The notes under the pieces are model-generated. The model did no database searches. It was not told the origin of the DNA and saw only the letters and a program-made list of their open reading frames with translations. Both the position numbers and the translations under genes were made by a program. Positions 18,644 through 27,104 of a stretch of 64,000 nucleotides of DNA are shown in pieces (the first letter of the stretch is position 1; every line of letters starts with the position of its first letter). Source of the DNA: Flexifilum sp963727545 (lineage in GTDB: Bacteria > Chloroflexota > Anaerolineae > Aggregatilineales > Phototrophicaceae); assembly GCA_963727545.1 (NCBI GenBank), contig CAVSGS010000010.1, positions 1 through 64,000 on the forward strand, in the 5' to 3' direction.

Positions 18644-20257
18644 TTACAGCGACTCGATTGTCGCCAAGTGCTCGGCAGCGAGGAAGCCGAAGGTGATGCC
18701 GGAGCCGATCGTGCCACCGCCGCCGGGATAGCCAGCGCCCATGACGCTGCCCGAAGCGTTACCCACGGCGTACAAGCGCGGAATCGGGTTGCCCCAAACG
18801 TCGAGCACCTGCCCGTTGGGGTTGATCTGCAAACCGCCGCAGGTTCCCAACGCGCCGGGCCATACTTTGGCACCATAGAACGGTGCTTCGGTCAGTTGGG
18901 CGAGGTTCGGGCTGACAATGTCGGTCCGAGCGCGGTCCCCGCCGGTGAGTTGATCGAACGGCGAGACGCCGCGCTGCCAGTCAGGATCGACACCCTGAGC
19001 GGCAAATTCATTGAAGCGGGCGACCGTTGCCGCCAGACCATCCGCGTCGATGCCCAGCGTCGCTGCCAGTTCTTCCAGCGTATCCGCCTTGACGATCCAG
19101 TCCGGCAGTTCATCCGGAATCGGCACGTAGCCCAAGGTATAGCGGCTGGCGAAACCGGAGTCGGCGACGAGGAACGCGGGGATGTTCTGCCATTCGTGCA
19201 GACCGGTATCCCACGTGAAGAAAGCACGGGTCACTTCGTCATAGGAACCGGCTTCGTCGAAGAAGCGCTGTCCCTTGTGGTTGACGACGATCGCGCCGGG
19301 CTTGCCGAGTTCCATCGGCAGCGCGGGCATACTATAGCCACCCGACTCGCTGTAGAAGACGGGCCAGCCCCAGTGCTCGTTCATGTTGCGCAGGTTGGCG
19401 CCCAACGCCATCCCCATCAGGTGACCGTCGCCCGTGTTCGTGGCAACTGCGTTCGAATAGTAAACTGGACCGCGCAGGAAGTGCTTCACCATCTCGTCGT
19501 TGTGGTCGAAACCACCGGTCGCCACGACCACGCCGCGCAGCGCGCGCACGTTGTACGGTGTGCCGCCCTGATCGGCAGCGACGCCAATGATTTCGCCCTC
19601 CGGACTGAGGATGAAGTGCTGGGCAGCCGTGCCGAACACGAACTCGATGCCGCGCGCATCCGCCGCTGCCTTGATCATCCGCATCAGCGCGCCGCCGCCA
19701 CGGACACCCTCGATGTTCGAGACGGGTGCCAACTGCCGACCTTCCGCCTTGCCACCGGAGAACGTCGGGAAATAGTCGTTGAACGTGGGCGACAGCGAGA
19801 AATCCAGACCTTCACCGCGCAGGAATTCGATCACTTGGTTGATGGTATCGACGTAGGCTTCGATCAATTCGGGCGTGCTTTGCCCGAAAGTGATCTGATT
19901 CAGGTACTCGATCGCCTCTTCGCGCGAGTCCGGGATGCCGGCTTCCTGCATTCGGAAGTTGTTCGGTGCCCAGATGCCGCCGCCGGAAATGCTCGACGTA
20001 CCGCCGCCGTTCGCGGCTTTTTCCACTACCAACACCTTCAAGCCGTTGGCGGCAGCGCGCAGCGCCGCCACTTGACCGGTGCCGCTGCCCAAAACGACGA
20101 CGTCGGCTTCTTTATCCCAGCTTACGTCTTGCGCGTTAGCGATCTCCGGCTTGCCGAGAAAGCTAAAACCAGAGCTAGCAGCAACCGTTCCCGCGACTGC
20201 TGCGCCGCGCAGAAAATTTCTTCTCGACAGCGGCTGCTTCAAACTATTTTCACTCAT
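18644..20257 (-). CDS. Tat-exported FAD-dependent oxidoreductase (KstD/fumarate reductase-like)
   Basis: A 537-residue flavoprotein. It begins with a twin-arginine signal: S11-R12-R13-NFLRG, a hydrophobic segment, and probable cleavage after ANA near residue 42. The folded cofactor enzyme is therefore exported. The FAD-binding Rossmann motif GSGTG lies at 57-61, and the C-terminal motifs GTCGGLQIN and GAGYPGGGGTIG match the KstD/fumarate reductase superfamily. Compared with the cytoplasmic fusion at 12257, the whole domain is conserved, including TNTGDGHLMGMA and HWGWPVFY. It lacks its own hemes, so electrons must come from the adjacent multiheme cytochromes. The substrate is unknown: fumarate-like acids, urocanate, cinnamates or a steroid-like enone are all possible. 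Confidence 0.9.
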   Translation of the reverse strand: MSENSLKQPLSRRNFLRGAAVAGTVAASSGFSFLGKPEIANAQDVSWDKEADVVVLGSGTGQVAALRAAANGLKVLVVEKAANGGGTSSISGGGIWAPNNFRMQEAGIPDSREEAIEYLNQITFGQSTPELIEAYVDTINQVIEFLRGEGLDFSLSPTFNDYFPTFSGGKAEGRQLAPVSNIEGVRGGGALMRMIKAAADARGIEFVFGTAAQHFILSPEGEIIGVAADQGGTPYNVRALRGVVVATGGFDHNDEMVKHFLRGPVYYSNAVATNTGDGHLMGMALGANLRNMNEHWGWPVFYSESGGYSMPALPMELGKPGAIVVNHKGQRFFDEAGSYDEVTRAFFTWDTGLHEWQNIPAFLVADSGFASRYTLGYVPIPDELPDWIVKADTLEELAATLGIDADGLAATVARFNEFAAQGVDPDWQRGVSPFDQLTGGDRARTDIVSPNLAQLTEAPFYGAKVWPGALGTCGGLQINPNGQVLDVWGNPIPRLYAVGNASGSVMGAGYPGGGGTIGSGITFGFLAAEHLATIESL

Positions 20258-20308
20258 TTGTAATGCTCCTTATTTAAATACGATGGGCGTCAAAGTCGCC
20301 CACGATTT

Positions 20309-20935
20309 TCATGGCGAGGCTGGGGTCGGCGTGATCAAGGGGCGCTCACCCAGATAGGGGTAGTCGAAGTCGTAGGTGTGGCACTCCCAACAGAGCAGCG
20401 TGCTTTCCTGATGGATTTGATGACAGCTATTGCACTGTAACTGGTCATAATGCGGTGGCTGATGCGGGTTCGCCTCGTGACCTTTGGCTTTCGAGTCGGT
20501 CACGCCGAGATCGGTCGTCCGCCAAGCGATCTGGTCGTAGCTGCCGTGCTCGTGACAATTCAGACACAGCGCCATGTCGTAGCTCTGCGGTTGGAGCGGC
20601 TCCGTGTAGTCGCCGCGCACGACCGCGACGGTGTCGCGAATCTGCTGCTCGACGCCGTAATCGTGGCAGTCAGTGCAGGCGACTCCTTCTTGCGCATGAG
20701 CGCTCGCCAGCAAGTTCGTCACTTGCTCCGAGTCGACGTAAGGCTGCATTGGATGGCAGTTGGCGCACGATTCCGAGGTTGGATTGCCGACCTGCGTACC
20801 CCAGAAGTGGCTCCAAACCCCGACCACACCAACCACGCTCACCACAACCGCGATCGCCAGCGCCAACCCGACTATCCTCACCGTGCGTTTGAGGAACTGC
20901 CTAAAGCCGCGCCATCTCGGTTGCAATTTCGACAT
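20309..20935 (-). CDS. NapC/NirT-like pentaheme cytochrome c
   Basis: A 208-residue protein with a single N-terminal membrane helix (IVGLALAIAVVVSVVGVVGVW) and five CxxCH heme sites (CANCH, CTDCH, CLNCH, CNSCH, CWECH). This is the layout of NapC/NrfH/CymA-type quinol dehydrogenases, which oxidise quinol in the membrane and pass electrons to partner enzymes outside. It is the first gene of the cluster; the flavoprotein gene follows 51 bases later. The ATG at 20935 is chosen, with a weak GGGCGG upstream; a TTG at 20959 would add eight residues. Confidence 0.85.
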   Translation of the reverse strand: MSKLQPRWRGFRQFLKRTVRIVGLALAIAVVVSVVGVVGVWSHFWGTQVGNPTSESCANCHPMQPYVDSEQVTNLLASAHAQEGVACTDCHDYGVEQQIRDTVAVVRGDYTEPLQPQSYDMALCLNCHEHGSYDQIAWRTTDLGVTDSKAKGHEANPHQPPHYDQLQCNSCHQIHQESTLLCWECHTYDFDYPYLGERPLITPTPASP

Positions 20936-21147
20936 AGTCCGCCCAATCTCACTCCGCAAGCAGCCGGCTGCAACCGGGCTGTCAACACGTTGGTCTTACC
21001 CTGCATTATGCCGGGGCTGAGCTGTGGTCGTCTGTAGGGAAAACACACTCTCCGGCTGTCCGAAATTTCCTTACAGCAGGCGAGTGTCATCGCCGAGTAG
21101 GTTGTCATTCCGTTGAATTGATTGAATTGAATAACTGGCGGGGAATA

Positions 21148-21178
21148 CAAAAAGGCTCAGGTGGTTGCCTGAGCCTTT
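21148..21178 (-). terminator. Rho-independent terminator of tRNA-Leu
   Basis: A perfect 11-bp stem (21151-21161 with 21168-21178) and a 6-base loop. On the minus strand it is followed by a run of five Ts (21149-21153). It directly follows the tRNA. Confidence 0.85.
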
Positions 21179-21179
21179 G

Positions 21180-21263
21180 TGCCGAAGGTGGGAGTCGAAC
21201 CCACACTCCCTTGCGAGAACTACGCCCTGAACGTAGCGCGTCTGCCAATTCCGCCACTTCGGC
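21180..21263 (-). tRNA. tRNA-Leu (anticodon CAG)
   Basis: The 84-nt minus-strand sequence folds as a class II tRNA. The acceptor arms GCCGAAG and CTTCGGC pair, with discriminator A. The anticodon stem CTACG/CGTAG encloses TTCAGGG, giving anticodon CAG. A variable arm and a TTCGACT T-loop are present. CCA is not encoded. A terminator follows. Confidence 0.93.
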
Positions 21264-21371
21264 GTGGAGTAACGTGAATTCTAGCAGAGAAAGCGCCGCT
21301 GTCAATAGAGTTTTATCAAAATTGGCGTCGAAAAACCGCCGGGTGATCGTCCGGCTGATCGCGGGCTTGAG

Positions 21372-21380
21372 TGCTATAAT
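21372..21380 (+). promoter_or_regulatory. Extended -10 promoter upstream of the SH3b serine hydrolase
   Basis: TGC-TATAAT, a perfect -10 with the TGn extension, ends 37 bases before the GTG at 21418. No strong -35 is seen. Confidence 0.5.
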
Positions 21381-21417
21381 GCGAAACGCAATCGCTGAAA
21401 TGGCTTAGAGGAAACCT

Positions 21418-23127
21418 GTGAAAGTATTGCGCCTCGCTTCTCTCCTATTTGCATTTGCCTTGATTGGCACTTTCCTCACCGTTCATGCCCAAAGTTCAGC
21501 AGTCACCGCCGAAGCGCTGGGTCAAGCAAATTTGCGTGCCGGCGCCGACGTTGAGTCCGACTTGCTCGGCAGCATCAGCAGCGGTACGCGCTATCCGGTG
21601 CTCGGTCGCTCGGAATTCTATCCTTGGGTCTTGCTCGCTGACCCGGCTAGCCAGCAGCCGATTGGCTGGGTCTTTGACGATCTGCTCGATCTTCAGGGCG
21701 ATCTCAACAGCCTGCCGATTAGCACGCTGGTGGTCGGCGCACCGGTCCTGCCGACTGCGACCCTCGCCGCCCTCCTCCCGACTGCCACGCTGCCCGCACC
21801 CGGCAGTGACGCTGCCGCAACCGTCCCCAACGCCGCAACGTCAACTCCGGCACCCGCCACCGGTGTGACGGCGACCGTGTTGGGCGAAATCAACATCCGC
21901 TACGGTCCCGGCACCGAATACGATCGCGTCGGCGTCGGTGAAGCCGGCGATACATTCACCATCACCGCCCGGCATACGCAGCTTCCTTGGGTGCAGATCG
22001 CCTATCCGCCGTCGCCGAACGGCTTGGGCTGGATCGCCGCCGACCTATTGCAAATCAACGGCGATCTCAACAGCGTCTCGCCGATCAGCCAGACGAACTT
22101 CAATCTGCCGACGCTCACGCCGACGCCGTCGGTCGTCGAACGCGCTGCGCTGGGCGACATCAGCCCCGAATTCGCCGCCCTTGGCGCACAGTTGTGGAAT
22201 AACCTGCTCGCCGCCGATTTCGACCCACAGACCAGCCGCCTCGGTGCGGTCTTCCTGATGAGTCTAAAGACCGGCGAAGCGCTCAGTTTTGGCGGCGATA
22301 CCGCCTTCAGCGGCATGAGCATCAACAAAGTCGCCATCTTGACCACCCTGTTCGGCAGAATCAACGACATTCCCGACGACAACACCGCGACGGTCATCGC
22401 CGAGGCAATGATCTGCTCCGACAACATCGCCACCAACAAGCTGCTCGCCTTGATCGGCGATGGCGATCCCTACACCGGTGCGGATCGGGTCAGCGAGTTC
22501 CTGCAGAAGCTCGGCTTGAACGAGACTTTCATCTATACGCCCTACGCCAACGATCCGTACATCACGCCGGAAGCGCCGCAAACGCGCGTCACCGGCGCCG
22601 ATCAGACCAGCGCCGAGCCGGACCCGTATAACCAACTGACCGTCACCCAAATGGGCACGCTGCTGCAAGACATCTACCAGTGCGCCACCAGCGAGACCGG
22701 TCCCCTGCTCGACGATCCGCAGTTCGCCGGTGAGTATTCGCCGATGGAATGCCGCAAGATGATCGACGTCATGGAGCACAACAAGATCGGCAACTTCATC
22801 GAGGCGGGCGTGCCCGCCGATGTGCCGATCGCCCACAAACACGGCTGGATCAACGACACGCATGGCGACGCCGGACTCGTCTTTTCTCCCGGCGGGGATT
22901 ACATCCTCGTGATGGTGCTGCACAACCCGACGTGGCTTGAATTCGCCGAGTCCGAGGCGGTGATCGAGGAAAGCTCGCTCGAAGTCTACAACTACTTCAA
23001 CCCGACCGCGCCGCTCGCCGCCGTCCGCCCGCCCGACGTGCCTGCCGAATGCAATTTACTCGGCAATCCCGCCATTGACGACCTGCTCTCGCCGACCTTC
23101 GGGGTGGATCCGGCGACTTCCGGTTGA
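21418..23127 (+). CDS. Secreted class A beta-lactamase-like serine hydrolase with two SH3b domains
   Basis: A 569-residue exported protein: signal peptide (to about VHA-QS, residue 24), two bacterial SH3b-like domains (residues ~27-105 and ~140-225, each ending in DLLxxxGDLNS), Thr/Pro-rich linkers, then a class A-type serine hydrolase. The catalytic set is S301-x-x-K304 (SINK), S334-D-N336 and K474-H-G476. In this group the architecture goes with wall-binding, penicillin-recognising proteins rather than proven antibiotic resistance. The GTG start is supported by a nearby GAGG (agaggaaacct) and the extended -10 box. Confidence 0.85.
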   Translation: MKVLRLASLLFAFALIGTFLTVHAQSSAVTAEALGQANLRAGADVESDLLGSISSGTRYPVLGRSEFYPWVLLADPASQQPIGWVFDDLLDLQGDLNSLPISTLVVGAPVLPTATLAALLPTATLPAPGSDAAATVPNAATSTPAPATGVTATVLGEINIRYGPGTEYDRVGVGEAGDTFTITARHTQLPWVQIAYPPSPNGLGWIAADLLQINGDLNSVSPISQTNFNLPTLTPTPSVVERAALGDISPEFAALGAQLWNNLLAADFDPQTSRLGAVFLMSLKTGEALSFGGDTAFSGMSINKVAILTTLFGRINDIPDDNTATVIAEAMICSDNIATNKLLALIGDGDPYTGADRVSEFLQKLGLNETFIYTPYANDPYITPEAPQTRVTGADQTSAEPDPYNQLTVTQMGTLLQDIYQCATSETGPLLDDPQFAGEYSPMECRKMIDVMEHNKIGNFIEAGVPADVPIAHKHGWINDTHGDAGLVFSPGGDYILVMVLHNPTWLEFAESEAVIEESSLEVYNYFNPTAPLAAVRPPDVPAECNLLGNPAIDDLLSPTFGVDPATSG

Positions 23128-23181
23128 TGAGGACTTCCAGTACAATAATGTCTACCGTAATGACAAAACGGAGTTCATCCG

Positions 23182-23667
23182 ATGGCAGACGACAGGTTTA
23201 CGCTCACGCAGCGCGGCTATGATCAGCTTCAGGCGGAGCTTACCGCCCTCGAAGCCGAGCAAGTCCGCTGGCGTGACCAGCTCCAGCAGATCTACAGCGA
23301 CGTCGACCGCACCAACGACGAAGAAGGTGCCGATTTTGAAGTCCGCACCCGTAAAGAGGCGGTTGACGAACGCATCGGGCATCTGAAGTACGTACTCGAA
23401 CGCGCGCAGATCGCAGCCGAGGATCCCCATCCCCAGCAGATCGATCCGGGCGAGCGGGTCACCGTCTGGGATTTGGGCGCGCGCAAGGAATACGTCTTTG
23501 ATTTGGTCGATGGTGAGGAAACCGAGTACGACGAACAGAGCATTTCAACCGATTCGCCAGTCGGCAAGGCGCTGCTCGGTCGCCGCATCGGCGATACCGT
23601 CGAACTCGACGTCCCCGACGGCTGGGTGCGCTACTGCATCCAAGCGGTCGAGCGCATCGACGCCTGA
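23182..23667 (+). CDS. greA: Transcription elongation factor GreA/GreB
   Basis: A 161-residue Gre factor. The N-terminal coiled coil carries an acidic tip (DRTNDEEGADFE) that reaches the polymerase active site to stimulate RNA cleavage in stalled complexes. The C-terminal FKBP-like domain shows STDSPVGKALLGRRIGDTVELDVPDG split across residues ~122-148. A possible promoter lies at 23118-23146 (TTCCGG, 17 bases, TACAAT). Confidence 0.93.
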   Translation: MADDRFTLTQRGYDQLQAELTALEAEQVRWRDQLQQIYSDVDRTNDEEGADFEVRTRKEAVDERIGHLKYVLERAQIAAEDPHPQQIDPGERVTVWDLGARKEYVFDLVDGEETEYDEQSISTDSPVGKALLGRRIGDTVELDVPDGWVRYCIQAVERIDA

Positions 23668-23709
23668 ATCAGGTCGGTTGGAGAACCAATCTGAGCGAGA
23701 TTCTTCATT

Positions 23710-23736
23710 GTAGGGTGCACAGCCGTGCGCCGCTAC
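23710..23736. repeat. GTAGGG palindrome (family 1 copy)
   Basis: Imperfect inverted repeat reading GTAGGGTGCAC with GTGCGCCGCTAC. Same core as other family 1 copies. Confidence 0.5.
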
Positions 23737-23770
23737 GAAAAAACTGCCCCAGTAGCTAGCGCTGAAAATA

Positions 23771-23804
23771 CAAGGCGGGCGTGAAACTGCTCACGCCCGC
23801 CTTG
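23771..23804. terminator. Hairpin between convergent greA and permease genes
   Basis: Perfect 14-bp stem (23771-23784 with 23791-23804) and a 6-base loop. No clear T-run on either side, so it may be a bidirectional terminator or a stabilising hairpin. Confidence 0.5.
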
Positions 23805-23863
23805 ATCGACCTCGCATCAACTCAACGAGCTGAAAGCTGATCGCTAACTGCTGAAAGCTTACT

Positions 23864-25775
23864 TTACCCCTTCACCCCGCCGATCGCCAAGCCGCTGACG
23901 ATCCAGCGCTGGAAGCCGAAGAACAGCACCATGATCGGGATCGAGATCAGGATCGACAGCGCCGCGAACTTCTGCATGTCGGGCGGTGCGGTGTTCGCTC
24001 CGCCGGTCATCGTCGCCAGCGCCATCGCCAGCGTGTAGCTGTCGGTCTTGCCGGTCAGGAAAATCCACGACAGGATGAACTCCGTCCAGCCGTTCATGAA
24101 GCTGAACAGGATCACGATAGCGAAGGCGGGCAGCGACAGCGGAATCATGATGCGGATGAACGTCCCGAACAGCCCCGCCCCGTCGATCAAGGCGGCTTCT
24201 TCCAACTCTTTCGGGATCGTGTCGAAGTAGCCCTTCAAATTCCAAATCGCAAACGGCAGACCGCCCGACGCGAACGCCAGCGCCAAGCCGAGCAGCGTCG
24301 TCCGCAAGCTCTGCGTCGCCGCCAATTCGGTATCGCTGCCGACGTAGCCTTGCAGCCCGACCAACCCTAAGCCGACGAAGACCGACAGCATCACCGCCCA
24401 GCCGTAGACGTTGACCAGCGCGCGCGGCTCCAGCCGATTGCGCAGCGCGTAAGCGATCCCCCACAGCACCGCACCGCTAACCAGCCCGCCAATCCACATC
24501 AGCAGGATATAAGGCAAGACTGCCACCATCGCGCGGTCACGCAGACCCAGCGTTGAGGCGGCATTCGCGTCGTAATCCGCCTGTGCCGCGTTAAGCGCTG
24601 CCTCGGAGGCGGGCAGACTGGCAGCCGCTTGATCGGCATTGGCGCGCGCGCTCGTCGCCCGGTCTTGCAGCTTAGTCGCATTCGCCTGCGCGTCGCTGAT
24701 GCCCGTTGCCAGCGCCGTCTTGAAGGCGTCAACGCTCGTATCCAGTGCCGGTTGAGCAGTCAGCAGCGTTTGCAGCACCACGTCGTCCGCCGCGTCCGCT
24801 GCCGCTTGCCGGGTATCGATCTCCGGCTGGATGACCGCCGTAATCTCAGCTTTGCTTTGCAGATCGGCGATCTGGGTTTGCAGCGCTTCCAGCGTCGTGA
24901 CCGCATCTGCCGCCACTGCCGCGCGTTCTTCAGCGCGGGTCGCAGTCGTGTCGCGCTGCCGGACGCTGGACACGAGCTTGTCATAATCGGCTTTCGTCTG
25001 CGCGAGGTTCGCTTGCAGCACCGCAAGTGGCTGCTCGATCACCTTGGTATACAACGCGCTGCGCTGGAACATGACGAGGAACATCAGCACGATCACCGCC
25101 AGCAAAACCAGCGCCATCCCCGCCGCCACGATGCTCGGCGGCAAGTTGATCCTGCGCTCCGGGTTGTGCTTGCCGAAGCTCGCCACCAGCCGATAAATCA
25201 CCCAAATCAGCGCCGCGACTAGCCCGGATGCGAAGAACGTCCGCAGCGCCTCGACCAGCACGGTATTGACCTGTATCGACGTAAACAGGATGTACAACGG
25301 GATCACGACGCCGGTCGTCGGCAGCAGCAGCAGCACGATAAAGCCCAGCATCCCGGCTTGCCGACCGATGAACTTGAACCGCGAGAAGGCATACGCCGCC
25401 GACGACCCCAGCACCACCGAGAACAGCGAGACCCCCAGCGCGATGAACAGGCTGTTCATCAGCAGTTGACCAAAGTAGAGCGGCAGCACGTTCGTCAGAC
25501 GGCTGAGTCAGCAAACGCGTAAAGGCGTCGAGCGTGGCATTCGGCGGAATGAGTACAAGGTCGGTCGGGCGCGTGACACCGCGCGGATCGACCGCCATCG
25601 AGATGATCCACAGCGCCGGGAACAGCACAATCGCCGTTACCAGCAGCAGGAAGAATTGCAGAATGATCTGGCGAATAATGATGCCGCGCGTTCGCGGGGT
25701 CAGCCAGCGCGCCAGCGCCGAAGGCTCGCTTTGCCGCGCTTTAGGTAGACTAGCAGTTCGTTGCGCACTCATCAA
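23864..25775 (-). CDS. MalG-type carbohydrate ABC permease with large coiled-coil insertion (one frameshift)
   Basis: The N-terminus (start 25775, frame to about 25495) and the C-terminus (541 aa, 23864-25489) join across one frameshift near 25495. The core is a MalG-type inner-membrane permease: LFPALWIISMAV, MNSLFIALG...SSAAYAFSRFKF, and the EAA-loop EEAALIDGAG that docks the ATPase. Between the second core helix (VVIPLYILF) and the final core (GGLPFAIWNLKGYF) there are about 290 extra residues: extra membrane helices around a ~170-residue Ala/Gln/Asp-rich coiled coil. Ordinary MalG is ~290 residues. With the MalF-type and MalE-type genes it forms an importer; no ATPase gene is nearby. Confidence 0.82.
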
Positions 25776-25788
25776 GAAGTCTCCCTAA

Positions 25789-27051
25789 TCAAGCCTCGTC
25801 GTAGGCTTCGGTCGCACGGGTCACGCGGTTGTTGATCAGCGTGATGATCAGCAGGATGAAGAAGACGATGATGCTGAACGCCGCCGCTGCGCCGTAGCGC
25901 TGCTCTTGCTGGATCAGCTTGTACGCCTGCGTGACCAGCAGGTCGGTTTGACCGCGCGGACCGCCCGCCGTGATGAAGAAAATCACGTTGAACTGATTGA
26001 ACGTCCAGATCGTGCCCAGCATGATCGCCGGAACCATCGCCGGGCGCAGCAGCGGCAGCGTGATCTGGCGGAACTGCGTCCATTTGCTCGCGCCGTCCAC
26101 GTCGGCGGCTTCGTACAAGTCCGGCGGGATGCTTTGCAGCGCCCCTGTCGCCACCACCATCATGAAGGGCCAGCCCAACCAAACGTTGGCGATCAGCACG
26201 GCGTAGAACGCCAGCACCGGCGCGCCCGCCCGGTCGAACATCGCCACTACCGGGTTGGTCGCCACCGAATGATAAACCAGCAGGTCCAGCAGCGTCCCGA
26301 TCACGCTCAAGCCGAGAATGATGATTGCGCCGAGGCTGAACACGGTGCGCTGCACGTCGAGCCGTCCGTTATCGGCATTGCGCAAGCCGAGCCGCAGCGT
26401 CCGGCGCGCCAACCAGTACACCACCAGCGCGCAGACGATGATCACGGCGTATGGCACAATCGAGCGCAGGTCAACCGGCGGCTCAAGCTGACCGAGCCAG
26501 TCGGTGCGCGTCGGTAAACTCGTCCCAAAATGCGTGTTGATCGATTCGAACAGCAGGTTGATCCCGCCGTCGTTGTGCTGCCACAGATTGTTCCAGATCA
26601 GCGCCGTGATGTAGCCCGGCAGCGCCCACGGCAGCACGAAGATCACGCGGTAGATCCGCCGCCCGATCACGTGCTCGGCGTTCAGCGCCAGCGCGACCGC
26701 CAGCCCGATGCTCGCGTGAAACGTGACGTTGATCAACGTCCAAGCAATGTTGAAGCCCAGCAACGGAAAAAAATTGTAGTTAGGAATATTCAGGTCAGTG
26801 GTCAGCACCCGCCGGAAATTGTCTAGCCCGATGAATGCCGCCGGTACGCCGCCTAGATTACGCGCCTGAAAGTCGAGCAGCGACACGTAAACTTGATAGA
26901 TTTGGGGCAGCAGCGTGATGAATGCCATCACGATCAGCGATGGGGCGATGAACAGCCAAGGAATACCGCTGGCGCGGACGCCCTGTCTCACATTGTCCCA
27001 CATCGAGGGTGGTCGTCGAGGGTAAGACGGATTATCCGTGATCGTCGCCAT
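25789..27051 (-). CDS. MalF-type carbohydrate ABC permease with extra membrane segment
   Basis: A 420-residue permease; the family is usually ~290-310 residues. Core features are the N-terminal helix (WLFIAPSLIVMAFITLLPQIYQVY), a MalF-type segment (FVLPWALPGYITALIWNNL) and the EAA loop (EAADVDGASKWTQFRQI). Residues ~175-260 are an insertion with two further membrane helices (SIVPYAVIIVCALVVYWLA and FSLGAIIILGLSVIGTLL). It is the middle gene of the MalE-MalF-MalG-type operon; 13 bases separate it from the next gene. The sugar cannot be read from the permease. Confidence 0.87.
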   Translation of the reverse strand: MATITDNPSYPRRPPSMWDNVRQGVRASGIPWLFIAPSLIVMAFITLLPQIYQVYVSLLDFQARNLGGVPAAFIGLDNFRRVLTTDLNIPNYNFFPLLGFNIAWTLINVTFHASIGLAVALALNAEHVIGRRIYRVIFVLPWALPGYITALIWNNLWQHNDGGINLLFESINTHFGTSLPTRTDWLGQLEPPVDLRSIVPYAVIIVCALVVYWLARRTLRLGLRNADNGRLDVQRTVFSLGAIIILGLSVIGTLLDLLVYHSVATNPVVAMFDRAGAPVLAFYAVLIANVWLGWPFMMVVATGALQSIPPDLYEAADVDGASKWTQFRQITLPLLRPAMVPAIMLGTIWTFNQFNVIFFITAGGPRGQTDLLVTQAYKLIQQEQRYGAAAAFSIIVFFILLIITLINNRVTRATEAYDEA

Positions 27052-27068
27052 GATACTCCTGCGCTGAT

Positions 27069-27104
27069 AAAAAACAGGGCAAGGACGTTCGGCGTCCTCG
27101 CCCT
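27069..27104 (-). terminator. Intercistronic terminator/attenuator after the binding-protein gene
   Basis: On the minus strand a GC-rich stem (AGGGC-AGGACG-type arms, one mismatch) overlaps the stop of the binding-protein gene and is followed by six Ts. It would terminate only part of the transcripts, making more binding protein than permease. Confidence 0.7.

Noticed and set aside
18668..20263. 531-residue plus-strand frame opposite the Tat flavoprotein
   Set aside because: Shadow of the intact flavoprotein gene; no recognisable domain.
21114..21134. Tandem TTGAATTGA near tRNA-Leu
   Set aside because: Two short copies only, no palindrome or promoter pairing; not distinguishable from chance.
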